From positions 1 to 64,000 of the forward strand of contig CASBWL010000413.1 in NCBI GenBank assembly GCA_949130495.1: a stretch of 64,000 nt of DNA, read 5' to 3'. This DNA is from Sambucus nigra (taxonomy: Eukaryota > Streptophyta > Magnoliopsida > Dipsacales > Adoxaceae). Shown here in pieces: positions 25,324-37,509 of the stretch. Below the pieces are notes generated by a model. That model had not been told where the DNA came from. It saw only the letters and a list, made by a program, of their open reading frames with translations, and did not search any database. A program made the translations under genes and the position numbers. Numbering within the stretch: position 1 is the stretch's first letter; every line of letters starts with the position of its first letter.

Positions 25324-27766
25324 ATGGGATATCCTAAATACAAATAGTGGATGGGGGAGATAAAGAGGGGATGTGTTTCACAGAGGTGCTAATGAATTTG
25401 TGAAATATGTAAAGAGATGTCATAATGATGAAGAGTTCTCGTGTCCGTATGCTAAGTGTAAGAATGGTAAGGTGTTTGAATGGAAAATAGTTGAACTAGA
25501 TTTGTTAAGATTGGGTATGCAAGATAGTTATCGATTTTGGAGTTTTCACGGGGAATCGAAAGTTCCTTTTGTCCTTGAGTAACCTTCACAACAACCTTTA
25601 ACAAGTAGGATAGATGTACAAGGGGACGGCATAGATCATAATATGTTAGAGGATTTAGTTGATGACGCGTACAGAGTTCATGAAGTGGAAGAGAATGAAG
25701 TCACTGTCGATATTAGGATAAACCTTAACGATGACTACCAAAGTTTAAAGTTTAAGGCGACCCAACCGTTATATTTTGGATGTGATAAAGATCAAACAAC
25801 TTTACATGCCATAGCTGGTTTGCACACTTTGAAGACCCAATATGGTTTATCTGGAAATAGCGTGACAGGAATTGTGAAATGGGTAAAGGGATTTCTACCC
25901 AAGGAGAATACTCTTCCAAATATCTATCCTATTATGAAGAACAGTTTGAAGAGTTTGGAAATGAATTATAAATCGATTCATGCTTGTGTGGATGACTGCA
26001 TACTATACCTAAGTGCACCACGTATTAGATGTGATGCACACAGAGAAGAACATCACTGAACATATTGTGGGCATATGCCTTGGGGGGAGTCATTCGAAGG
26101 ATGAAGAAAATGCACGAAAAGACCTTAAAACGTTGAAACTTAAGCCATAACTATGGTTGAAAGAAGATAGTAGGGGAAGGACAATAATCCCCTTGAGTGC
26201 GTTTACTTTTACGAGTGAGGAAATGAAGGGGCTCTTAGACATAATATATAATTTTAGGGTTCCATCTAATTTTTCGTCCAACTTTCAAAGGATTGTGAAA
26301 TATGCTTCTAATGATTTACATAAATGTAAATCCCACGATTGGCGTGTGATCATGCAATTGGTTCCTCTATTGTTTAAGAACTGCTTCTCCAAGCACAAGG
26401 ATTTGCGAGGGCTATTATTCAAATTAGTATTTGCTTCTCACTTTTATGTGAGAAGGTAGTCAATCGAGAACACATGGTGGCTGCAAAATTAGCGATTGCT
26501 GAAGCTATTTGTGTGTTGGAGAAGTACTTTCCCCCAACATTCTTTGACATAAGTGTTAACTTGTTGGTACACGTATGTGATGAGGCACTTCTTTGTGGTC
26601 CAGTTAGATATCGATGGATGTATCCGTTTGAAAGATTGATGAAAATTTTGAAAGAATACATTAAGAATACACGATACATTGCAGGATCAATTGCAGAGGA
26701 ATACATAACCATGGAGTCATCAATCAATAATTAGGAATATATGCCTGACAAGAATACCAACGTTGATGACATTAATGAGTTCGTCGATGAGGGTGGTAAT
26801 GTGATGGGCAAACGAGTGAAATTAAAGATTTTACAACATGAATAAGTAGCTCGTTATCTATTTGACACACATGAAGATGTCGAAGAATGAAAAAAGTATG
26901 TTTAAATTATTTTAAGTTTCACGTTATTTAAAGAATGGAAAAAGTAAGTTTACATTATTTTATGCATGATTAATTTTGTAATACGTTTGTCACATTAATT
27001 TATGCAAAAAATATGAAGCCTGTGAGAACAATAAAAGGCGAAAAACAATGGCACAATCAGACAGTGAATTCAGGTTGTGGTTGTCACACGAGGTAATTAT
27101 AATGAAAATGACTATTATTTAATGTTACATTACAATAAAACTTTACAAGTAACGAGAGTAATTTATTTATATTCTCAGCTCTTAAAGACGGGTGATGCGT
27201 CATCAAGGCTTTCTCCTCTAGCCATTAAACCATTGTTCATGGCACAAGAGTACAAAAATTATTGATTGAACGGTAACATATTCAGTGCAAGGGTGTACGA
27301 GTAAAATACAAATGCACATAACTCGAGCATTTCATACAAGGCTCTTACTTTCTTTAGAGCGAGCGCGAAAAATAAAAACCTCGTTGAAGATGAAATGACT
27401 TATTATGGTGTAATTTGAAATATATTTGAATTGGACTATGTATGCTTCAAAGATGTTGTATTTTACGGTGATTGGGTAAGATTTGAGGATAAAAATGCTT
27501 GCAAAGTTGATCCTGGCACCAATTTGATCATGGTTGACTTGTCCAAGTTGAAGAGCAACGAACACGTGAGCAATGAGCCATTTGTTTGTGTATTTCAAAA
27601 GGTCAAGCTAGTGTTTTACTCGGAGTATATCAACAACGAGCCGTGGTCAATCATCCTAAATGCGCCAACGCATCTAAACAATAGTGTGGATAACTTGGTT
27701 GCTCCTACCGAATATCAATCCATTTTTTATGATAACTCGAATTTAAAACAATTTTTAAATTTGTAA
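25324..27766 (+). pseudogene. TNP2-type CACTA transposase, core deleted
   Basis: The ATG at 25324 opens MGYPKYK, like the usual MxYPNHxSWM start of plant TNP2 proteins, with a stop and frameshift soon after. The N-terminal transposase-associated domain follows (CPYAKCKNG, then FHGE). Next is the first part of TNP2 (MNYKSIHACVDDCILY near 25965-26010). The sequence then jumps directly to DVMHTEKNI (about 26028), which in the family lies well over 200 residues later. The catalytic middle is therefore missing. A DUF4218-like part comes next (IIPLSAFTFTSEEMKG to YRWMYPFERLMK, 26160-26730), then a DUF4216-like part (DWVRFEDKNACKVDPG, DEPF-like NEPFV, 27380-27766). Several stops and frameshifts separate these blocks. 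It should not make an active transposase. Confidence 0.9.
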
Positions 27767-27776
27767 TAAGTATTCC

Positions 27777-28112
27777 AATTATCGGGCATTAGTTTAATAC
27801 TTTTAATTCATTTGTACTTGATTAGTTTACTGCATGTAATATTTAGATTTAATTCTTAAGCATTGATCTAAAGTCCATGTCCTGTGGGTGTATTATTCTA
27901 GTGTTAATTAATTATTAGACATCAGTTTAATGCTTTTAGTTCATTTGTACTTGAATAGTTTACTGCATGAAATATTTAGATTTAATTCTTAAGCATTGAT
28001 CTAAATTCCATGTCCAGTGGGTGTATTATTCTAGTGTTTTATTATTATTAGACATCAGTTTAATGCTCTTAATTCATTTGTATTTGATCAGTTTAGTGCA
28101 TTAATTCAAAGT
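27777..28112 (+). repeat. Tandem repeat, period about 134 bp
   Basis: Two and a half copies start at 27777, 27911 and 28044. Each contains CAGTTTAATGCT or a close variant, then TTCATTTGTACTTGA, and copies 1 and 2 share TTCTTAAGCATTGATCTAAA. They lie between the two CACTA genes. Confidence 0.9.
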
Positions 28113-28199
28113 TTCCAGTGTTTTGTTATAATATGGTTAGTTCTTTGTATTATTCTAATACATTTGGATAAATACTAATAATAATAATTTTTACAAAAA

Positions 28200-29773
28200 A
28201 TGTCTTCTTCAGGGCTTGGCGGCAGCGAAGGCAAAGAGGGCTCCTCGGGCCCTAGGCTCCCAAAATGGGGAAAATTGGGAGCGGTCGTTGAGAACAAGAT
28301 GGGTCTAATGGCTACATCCCTCGAGTTGGTAAAGACAATTATCGGCCCTGGGTACACTAGTTGGAGGGATGTTCCATATGAGCTCAAGTTGGCTATTTGG
28401 GCGGCACTACAGGTAATGTATTTATATTTATATTTATATTTCAATTTTAATTTTAATTTTAATTTATATTTATATTTATTAGCAACTAAAACTTAATTTC
28501 GTTTTGTTTTGTATTTGTTTAACAGGAACAATTCGGCTTGCCCCCAGATCTCTACGATTCCATTTTGGAGCAGTTGAGGGACCAACATAAAACATGAAAG
28601 AAGAATTTATGGGCCCAGTACTTTGGGAAGACCCGAGACTCCATTCTTACACTACGTGAGAATGTCCCGCTTAAGGAGTCTATCGCATTGGCACAGTGGC
28701 AAAAGTTCATCGACAATGAGATCGATGATCGACAATTGGCATCTCGCCAATCGAGGAGGGAAAATTGGACAAATAAGACGGATGTGTTCTACTCTGAGTG
28801 GACGTCTTACGCTGAGGTGGAGCATAGGATGGTAAGTTTTTATTTTTCTATAATTATAGTTTTATGTTATTCTTCATTATTTTATTTTGCGTTACTAATT
28901 TTGCATTATTTTATTTCAGGGGACGACGAGTGGCACACATAGGCTCGATTCCTATGTTGCAATTCGGACGAAGAAGGGTAAGGACACCGAGGTGTCCCCG
29001 AGCATCGCGGTAATGATTGTAAGTTATAAATGTTTATATTTACTTAATTACCTAATTGTGTGATTTTTGTCATTTCAGGCAAAGCTTAAGGAACTGTATA
29101 AGTCGCACTCTGATGTTGACAAGGCATCTTTGTCTACGAACGCACTCAGCCAAGTGCTCGTTCCTGATCCCATGGGGAGGACTAGGGGGTGAACTCGCGG
29201 GTGGGGATGTCTAGGATCATCAGAATGGAGACGAGCAACACTGGGTTGACTCATCATGTGGGTACGAATGACGAGAAGCTATGACGGTTGGAGGCGACGG
29301 TCCTAGATATGTATGCCTTATTAAAGCGTTAGTTGGGCGGAAAGGGGAAGGGGAAGGGGAAAGGGAAGGAGAAGGAGAAGGCGGTGAAGGAGGAGGAGGA
29401 CGTGGACGTCACTGCTTCATCGACGATACGCGCGGTCTCGTCGCATAATGATGATCCAGTTCCCATCTTGTCTCCCTTTGAGCGGCCTATGTCAACACTC
29501 GGTTGGCCGAGAATATTCTTACTCGACATATATGATGGACAGCTGATAGTGAGGGGGTTGAGGGACCTGAGGTATGTCACGGGTATGTTTGTTTATGGAT
29601 GTCCCCTTCAAGACATGGAGGATAAGGTGCTCGTCACACATGTGATTACCAAAAAGGAGAACTTCGCATTGTGATTGCGCCAACAATGCGACGTGATGAA
29701 TATTATGGGGTGTCTCAATGCGCATATCATTTGGCCTGCCTTCCTCCTCCCACCTACCCCAGACTCTATGTAG
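28200..29773 (+). pseudogene. TNPA-like CACTA accessory gene with three introns
   Basis: Exon 1 runs 28200-28412 from ATG. Introns with GT..AG ends are 28413-28525, 28832-28919 and 29019-29078, and exons 1-3 are each whole numbers of codons. The product has the plant transposase-24 style: KMGLMATSLELVK, a Trp-rich helical middle (RRENWTNKTDVFYSEW), then YKSHSDVDKASLS and DPMGRTRG. A Lys/Gly/Glu-rich linker (29337-29400) and a C-terminal domain (VYGCPLQDMEDKVLVTHV, ending WPAFLLPPTPDSM) follow; the latter resembles the DUF8039-like tail of these proteins. TNPA-type proteins bind subterminal repeats. Lesions are few: a TGA in exon 2 (28593-28598 region), a frameshift near 29190, and a TGA/TAG pair before the linker and another TAG at about 29673. 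It is much less decayed than the TNP2 gene. Confidence 0.82.
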
Positions 29774-30023
29774 TGACAGTATTTGTATTTATTTTATTTG
29801 GACACTTGGAATATATATTTGTATTGTTTTGATTTGTTACATTTTTCTTTGGATATGGATTGTATTTGGATATGTAATTATATATGCAACGATTTTGGTG
29901 CATTCTTTCTATTTTATTTGGATATATGTTGTTTGAACAAGTACAATTTTGCTATAATAGGTACAAATATACTGCTGGACAGTGGCAGTGGACTATCTAC
30001 CCAACAACTATTTTTTTAATTCT
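29774..30023 (+). other. CACTA 3' untranslated region
   Basis: AT- and T-rich DNA runs from the TNPA-like stop to the right subterminal repeats. The short ORFs are hydrophobic chance products. Confidence 0.5.
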
Positions 30024-30333
30024 GCCAAGAATTATCACGGTCATTGACCGTGACAAGTCCGTCACAAAGATACTTATCATGGTCCTGCCACGGTTAATAA
30101 CCGTGACAATTCTTTGAGATTTATCAGTGGTTTGTCACGGTTAACGAACATGATAGGAACGTGACAATATTCTTCTTAAGGTCAATGACCGTGACAGGAC
30201 CATGACAATCCGCTGACTTATCGCGATCAATGACCGTGACAAGTCCATGATAAGTTTGTTGTCACCCCTAGAATTATCACGGTCATTGACCTTGATAAGT
30301 GGGACTTGTCACGGTCAATGACCGTGACAATAC
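30024..30333. repeat. CACTA right subterminal palindromic repeats
   Basis: At least eight copies of the GGTCAATGACCGTGAC-type unit and its complement match the left array. Point changes between units are common. Confidence 0.92.
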
Positions 30334-30354
30334 AGATGTTTTTGTGTAATGTGC

Positions 30355-30969
30355 CTCATTCTCAATATTTAAAAAGTATTAGTATAATAATTGGTTTCCT
30401 TTAGAGGCATACAAAAGAGAGGTATGACTAAATGCATGAACATACATGATCTATGATGAGCGTGATACGTCCTATGATGCCACGCTATGAAGGGTTCGTG
30501 AACCTTTGTAGCTACGGTGACTGAAATTTACCAGAGTATGCTCTCAAGTGTATAGATAAAGAGAAAGAGTGCAAGGTTTAGTAAAGATTCTCTACCAAAC
30601 ATGTATTAGTAAATAAGGAGGTGAGTACTCCTATTTATAGAAGTGTGGAGAATGGTCACATGCATAGTTCACGTGATAGGTGAATAAGTAATGTTAAGAT
30701 GGAATCCTTTTAGAAGGTGGACAACTGACAAGTGGCATGTTGATGTGCCTAAGTCTGTGACAAGGAAGCACTGCTGGTAAGATAGAAGGTTGCGGCCTGT
30801 CAAAGGCACGGTTGTAGACCCTTAAGGTGATAAATGGGGGGGGGGGTGTCATGGCATGTTCGTGACCCAGGTAGCAACATGATGAGGAGCCTTCCTCGGC
30901 CCTGATACTTATACTATTACACTGAATGGATTTAAGGCGACGTGTCATATATTCATAGGCTGACCTATA
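30355..30969. other. Unassigned DNA with a poly-G tract
   Basis: No gene or element edge was recognised between the CACTA element and the outer solo LTR. A G tract lies at 30836-30846. The moderate GC content and a TCCTATTTATAG box near 30629 could mean old LTR sequence, but I cannot support this further. Confidence 0.4.
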
Positions 30970-31736
30970 TGTAACACCCCACAATTTTTGGGACCGAGAA
31001 ATAAAATTTTGGGAAAAATAAAATTTATTTAAATCGGAGAATTTTGGAATTTGGAAATTGAAGCCCAAAACTTGAGGACGTTTTAAAGTTCGTCGGATGA
31101 GGATTTTGAGGGTGCCATTGGTTCCGGATGGGTCGAGATAGTCAAAATGACTGTCATTGGGTTTTATTTCTGTTCGGATTATTCTTAAGTATGTTTGACT
31201 CGAATTGGAGTAAATGAGTCATTTAAAGTGTGTATTAACATTTAAAACTGGGTTTATTATTTTAAGGGATTTAAGAGGCTTACGGATCAAGCCTTCTCAT
31301 TTAAAGAAAGATAAAAATAGAATGAAAAGAGAAAGGAAGAAAGAAAGAAAGAAAGAAGAAGAAGGAAGAGAGAGAGGAAGAAAGCTTGGAGATTTCTGGC
31401 CCAACCGCGATCACAAGGATGATCCAACCTCTACAAATCTGAGGCAAGTGTTTAATCTTGCTAAATATTTCATTTGTGTATTTCATTTCATAATTTGTGG
31501 ATAAAATAAATGGATTTTGGGTATTAATAACAAAACCTAGATTTTGAAGATCAAATCTTGAAATTAATGTTTATATATGGGTTTGATGGTGTAGAAATGG
31601 TTGGGACCAACTTTGGGTTGATTTATTGGCTTAGAATCATGATATGATGAAGGTTTAGCGGTTAGAAGTGAAATTTTAGGGTTTAGAATTCGTGGGTTTA
31701 ATGAAGAAGAACAGACCCTTAGAGTTCTGCAGACCC

Positions 31737-31938
31737 GAATCGATTCGCCCCTTAAGCGAATCGATTCGGCTTAGGCAAAATTGGCAGGTCTGCATGACCG
31801 AATCGATTTGGACCCAAGGCGAATAGATTCGGATTGAGACAGAGTCCCAGGTCCTTTGGACCAAATCGATTTGCATTTGGAGAGTCTCAATTCTCCCTTG
31901 AGACCGAACCAATTCGGGCCAGGCCGAATCGATTCGAA
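31737..31938. repeat. ATCGATTCG motif cluster
   Basis: Six imperfect copies of a CCGAATCGATTCG-like self-complementary unit are spread over 200 bp of the outer solo LTR, about 770-970 bp from its start. This is the place where other Tekay-like LTRs here carry GATCGATC units. Confidence 0.88.
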
Positions 31939-33571
31939 AACAGGGTTATTTTGTGGAGTTTTTCTAGAATGATTTCTACCCCTTTTTGATTGGGTTTATC
32001 GATGTGGGACCTTCTTTTATGATGTTAGAGTTATGTTTTGGAGGCATATAAGGGGTTTCTCACTTATTATGATTATGGAGACTTGTTTAAATAGTTTAAG
32101 GAAGGTATATGTTTACATGTATGCATTGGAGTCGTGTGTGTTTATGGAGATAGTGGGAAACCTCATTGGGGGATGGAAATCCTAATTATAGATCAAAAGT
32201 GAGTATAGAGATGATGTGAGGTTAAGAACTCGTAGAGAGAGTTGCGAGGGTACGTTGTGAAATTCTAGGCTGACATTTATATCGAGTCCTTATAGAAATA
32301 GGATATTATTAAGATAAAATTTGGGGCCCAATGAGAGAGAGTGGTCGCATATCCTTAGTAATGATAAATTCAAGGGATAAATCAGAGAGGTGTTAGACTA
32401 GAGTATTCATAAGAGTGATTGAACCGTAGTCCGAATTGAGAGCGATGGGATGTAACACCCCGAAATTCTGCTTAATTAGGAAAATATTTTTTATTTTAAA
32501 TTACGCGAGTAGAGTAATTTAATGTGTTATGTTTTATTTAAATTATGTGAGAAGAGTAATTTAATGAGAAATAATGATGTATAAAGATTAAGATGATGAT
32601 ATAAATTTTTTTATTAAATGTGAGTAGTAAATTTTGAATGTTGTTAAGTACGGTCTAGTGATTATATAGACGTACCTGAGTTATTTCAACCGAGTGTTAC
32701 GCATAGACAAAAATGGTAGATGAGATTAGAAAAATATTTTATGAGACTCAAACGATAATTTAGAGTCCACAGATGATTTCGAAAGGGTCAAATTAGTCAA
32801 AATAGTGTACCCGGGGGTACTAGTTCATTGTCGGGTCATTTTCGGGCTAAACCGGGACCATTCGAGGGCATTTTGGCCCCTTTACATTTATGAGTAAGTA
32901 GACCTACGAATTTTGTAACCCTAAATCAGATTATATGAGTTGAGGCTAGGGTTAGAAAGAAAGAAAATACACCATAGCCATTAGAGAAGAGAGAGAAGCA
33001 AATTCCTAAGGCAAAAGAAGGAAGGAAGGGAAATTCTAAGGAGATTTCACCACCAATCCGTTGCGAAGGAGGATTGAAGGAACAAAATCATCAACCATCA
33101 TCAACAACCACGAAATCAAACCCTACAAATCACAAGGCAAGTGGTTATTTACAAAATAAATTGAGTTATAATACCCATAATTAAGTTTTAGGAAGAACAT
33201 GATTTTTATGATATTCTTGGGAATAAAGCAATTGATTATGATCCATGATTGATAAGGATTGCATGTAAGACGTTTTTGGATTTCCAAGCATGTTGATATC
33301 ATAGAAAACTAGATGATTAATTCGAACTAAAAATATAGAATTTGGATGAAAGATATAAAGAATGAATTTTTAGGGTTCTTGAAAGATAGAGAGATTTTTA
33401 GTTGATTTGGCCAAGATTTATAATGATTTTGTTGTTTTAGATCGTTAGTAATCATCCCAGAACATGTAGGAATGATTAGAAATTGTTGGTTACAAAAATG
33501 GTGGATTATCATGAAAGATAGAGAGATGAAAATGGTGAAATCCGTAGGAAGAAGATGAACTGGGTCTATCA

Positions 33572-33652
33572 CTGCTTGATCGATTGATCGACCCTTGAAT
33601 GTCGATCGATCGAGCAGTCGATCGATCGACCATATCCCATCGATCGATCGAC
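33572..33652. repeat. GATCGATC palindrome cluster (inner solo LTR)
   Basis: Four or five TCGATCGATCGA-like units, including GATCGATTGATCGAC, lie about 1.12-1.2 kb from the LTR start. Confidence 0.9.
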
Positions 33653-34135
33653 CCTGGCTGGACTTTAAATTTTTTTTTGAAAATTTCCTTTTATGTACCG
33701 TCGCTCGATGGGAACCTTAGCGATAATATTTTACCTATGAGGAGACTTCATAAATACCAGTAGGTGTACTATTAGATTTCTTCATAAATGATTAAGTGGA
33801 AATTTTGGAGAAATGGACCGACGGGAAAACAATCGATAGCCGTACGTTGGGATTTTGAGAATTTAACTACGGCAAGAGTGAGAGAAAGTTCCGGGATAAT
33901 ACCAGTAGGTTAAAGTTAACTTAACTACTGAATTAAGGGAGGGGTAACTAGGACCCTTAGAGTTGCGTGAATACTCGAATGATTACAATAATGAGATAAA
34001 TTGTAAATTAATGAGTACAGAGAATATAAGTAAAATATATTACGTACGGGCATGATTTGATAGGTCGGGTGTGTACCTACTAAATTATATAAAAAGTTTG
34101 GGTTAAGAGAATTTCACCTAAATTTAATTATGTTA

Positions 34136-34345
34136 GGGTCGATGTGACATTCCGAACTAACATAAAATTATTATATGTTTGGGGTCGATGAAAAATGCCG
34201 AACCAAACTTTTAACTTGTGTCGCGATGAAAGAGTCCCGAACTAGAATATGTGTATATATTTATATTTTTAAATAGTTGGGGTCGATGGATCATTCCGAA
34301 CCAACTCTTACTTGGGGTCGATGAATCATTCCGAACCAAGAGTCC
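34136..34345 (+). repeat. GGGTCGATG..CCGAAC tandem units
   Basis: Five imperfect units of about 40-55 bp have the form GGGTCGATG, 3-6 bases, CATTCCGAACCAA. They sit in the inner solo LTR and vary in length. The other LTRs here lack such a clear array, so it is a subfamily feature. Confidence 0.85.
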
Positions 34346-37300
34346 TTTATGTGTAATAAAAGGATATGTTAGTGATAATTGATATTAAATACATTATTGT
34401 GTGATAAAATGTATTCTATGTGTATAATCTACTGATTTAGAATAGTAGACAATGAAATGAATTGTAAATATCTTAGTAATAATTTATAGCGTGATGTAAT
34501 TGTTACAAGAATAAGGACATAGTACAGTAAATAAGTTACTTACATTTATGTGTAGTATAACTAGGTAGACTAAGTATCCTCGATAGTTATGTACCATAGA
34601 AGAGAGGTGAGGAAGTTTAAGGGAGTGTGCGAAACCTTAATATGTGTAATCAATAACTTAATTGTGATAACTACTTGCAAAATATTTTCAAATGTTTTGA
34701 GTACTAACTCTTGCTATATAAAATTTTTTAAAAACCCTTTTAGGTGCCCAGCCACAAGGACACCCTATATGATTTCATTCGAGGGAGTTGGGAGCTACAG
34801 CAAGTGTGGATGCTGCAGGGATTGTTTAGACGCTTCCTCCTTTTTCAGTTCTAGTGTAGGATCTCAGTTTTAACATTCTTAGTTGGGACATGTTGTCCTA
34901 TATTTACTGTTACAGTTTATTCTAGTTATGGATTTGTAGTTTTCTTTTATTGACCGTGGTTTTCGGCAAGACTTTACCTGCTTTCAGAGTATTTATACAA
35001 ACTACTTTATTATTAATAGAATTTGTAATGTGTTTGTATGGTTTAATTTTCTGCTTAAGGAAGATAAAATTTGGCACTCGTTTAATTTCACTTAGGTGGT
35101 TAGTAAATTAAAAAGCGTTCGGCAGTGATGCTAAGAATCAACCATTTAAGAAACATGTTTAAATTAAATTAAGGCTTGATCACCCAAGGTTTAATTAGGT
35201 GGGGTGTCACATGGGATCATACTATTAACTAGAATAGAGTGTGGTTAAGAAGAGGGGATTCCAATAATTGATGGGATCATAAAATGAATTTAGGTTTAAG
35301 CTTGAGGTTTGTAGACTATTAGTTATGTGCATACCAATAGTCGAAATTAGTACTAGAGATGTGGATGTACTTTCGGATATAGATGAGATGTGTAGTGATG
35401 GTTTCCTACACTGAACTTTGGGTGATAACCTTAATGTTGAAGATATATATATATGTTGGAAGACTATTCATATCATAGGAAAAATGGAAGAATATGCTTC
35501 AAGTGAAGGATAGTATTCACATATCGAGGTAAATTAAATGTGTTGGGACAACAGCTAGTATGTTGAGGATTATGTATACTTATAGTCGAGTTTATAAATC
35601 TCATACATACGGACGAGAGAAAGTGTGTATATTATGTGGATATATATACAATCGTATAGATATGAATATATGTGTATACTAATGTTGTAAATATCTAAAC
35701 CTTATGTGATGGTTTAATTATATTATGGGATCATATATGCATGTGAATGATATATATACTTATGTGGTTAAGTATACCCCACACATGCTATCATTGGGAT
35801 GTTTCCGCGATGAGGGTGAGCACCCTGACTCGAGGAGAAGAGTGTGGATATTCCCCAGGTCATAGTCGTCCATTGTGTTAGTATGTGATTTACATTTTTT
35901 GGGATGAGACGTGGTGGGTATGTTTCATCTCATTGCTGGTTAGGAACTATGACCGCTTCCTGGACGTTGTGTGTGTGAGTTATCATGAGGATGGGTGTCG
36001 TTTAGCCCCACCAGGTGGTCCCCAGTATGCTACGTGGGTCGGGCACTGGGAAGATGATAGCATGGTGCAGTATATTGGCGATATATATAGACGGTTATAC
36101 TATGTGCACGACCATTGTACATCATATGTGGTATGTACACTTGGCTATGGGAATGAATGATTGCATATATATATATATATATATATATATGTTTAGAGTA
36201 AATATATATATATTTATATATCCTATAGCAGAAAGGATATAAAAGTTCTATGGTGTACATCTTGGGTGATTATGGTGTACTAGATTGTTGGGGGTTAATG
36301 TATTGCATTTAAGGAATATTTCGGTTACATCATCCCAAGGATATTTATTGGAGATATAGGGGTTACCCTTGGCTAGTAATCCAAATGGTGGTAGTAGAAT
36401 TGTGTGTATGACATAATGGATCCCCACGATCGACATTGCCAAGGAGTAATGTATTAGGGGGTTCCTTGTTTGGATTTCGATTTGCGAGATGCCCCACGCA
36501 CGAAACGTAGTGCAGTGTTGAGAGTGGAGAGAAGTTTTGTCCTTATTAAATTATATGCATGTTATTTAGAAATTAAATTATATTATTGAAGCCTAATGTC
36601 AATGGGTAACGTATTAAGACTTATAACTGTTGTAAGCTAATAAAATTGGAATCTCGCCTAGTATAGTATATATGTGTAAATATAATTAAATGTGATCAGA
36701 ATGGGAAGGATTCTTGGGTTATGTTAGGATAGAAGGTCTTGTGGGTACATGTCGTGCCTATGGTATGTTTGGTTGTCCTTGCGGGTAGGGGTAACTTAAT
36801 TAAGATTTCAGGACGCGAATAGGTGCGTGCTGTTAGATGAGAGGTGAGTTTGGGGGTTTCACGAGAGTACGACTCCACTTTAAATTATGAAATAAGTGCA
36901 TTTATATTTATTATGCACGGTTAACACACTTGCTAAACAGTTTTACACTCGGGCTATGACCCGTTTATATTTCTCTCTCCTCTCTCTCTCTCTCTCTATA
37001 TATATATAGGTGTCCCACCGCATGGATGCCGAATGCTTTTCTATTCAGAGTCTTGGGAGCCATAAAAGGTGCGAACTGTCTCGAGATTTAGATTGTAGTC
37101 GCTTCCTATTTCCTTGTAAATCTAGATAGGATTCATTGTGTACTCCAGGATTATACTTTAGAGTTATTTATAATTGTTTATATTTTCTTCCCATAGATGT
37201 TGTACTGTTTGTGACCTGACACTTATTTGGGTATATTCATTTGTATATACTCATTTCATTTTATTCTGGTACTTCATTTATCAGGGTACTTGTATTCGTG

Positions 37301-37509
37301 TTACCTTTGCTAGATATTTATGTTGTTGGTTTGTTGTCCGTGGCATGTTTTGTTAAATTTTGGCATCCGCTTTTAATAGTTTCGGGTAGTTAGCCTTATA
37401 TTATTTAGTAGTGTCAGTTGATGTTGAGATTGAGCCATCTGAGATATCTGATTTAATATAGTATAGGTCTAGCCACCCGTTATTATTTTGAGCAGGTTGT
37501 CCCACTATA

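Larger units (their letters stand above)
23438..30351 (+). mobile_element. CACTA (En/Spm) DNA transposon
   Basis: A 6,914-bp element starts CACTACACCAAAAA and ends with the complement of CATTACACAAAAAC, a degenerate terminal inverted repeat. It is flanked by the exact 3-bp duplication TGC (23435-23437 and 30352-30354), as CACTA elements make. Subterminal palindromic repeats lie at both ends. Inside, in order, are a G-rich leader, a TNP2-type transposase pseudogene, a 134-bp tandem repeat, and a TNPA-like spliced gene. The transposase core is deleted, so the copy is non-autonomous. Its subterminal repeats could still allow mobilisation by a related transposase. Confidence 0.95.
32451..35211 (+). 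mobile_element. Inner Tekay-like solo LTR
   Basis: The 2,761-bp unit starts TGTAACACCCC and ends GGGGTGTCACA, its inverted complement. It is flanked by the exact 5-bp duplication TGGGA (32446-32450 and 35212-35216). No internal coding, PBS or PPT is present. It sits inside the outer solo LTR, so it inserted later. It carries the conserved hairpin at 34743-34764, a GATCGATC cluster at 33572-33652 and a short tandem array at 34136-34345. Confidence 0.95.
30970..37504 (+). mobile_element. Outer Tekay-like solo LTR
   Basis: It starts TGTAACACCCC and ends GTTGTCCCA, flanked by the exact 5-bp duplication CTATA (30965-30969 and 37505-37509). No primer site, pol or second LTR is present, so it is a solo LTR. 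Removing the nested solo LTR and its extra duplication copy (32451-35216) leaves about 3.77 kb, long even for this clade. It shares the conserved hairpin (37009-37030) and a CCCCAGGTCATAG block (about 35854) with T3 (compare 45168). A cluster of ATCGATTCG motifs lies at 31737-31938. Confidence 0.9.

Noticed and set aside
31214..31504. Lys/Glu-rich ORF of 96 codons
   Set aside because: It spans a purine-rich stretch inside a solo LTR. Other Tekay-like LTRs here have comparable purine-rich patches without an open frame.
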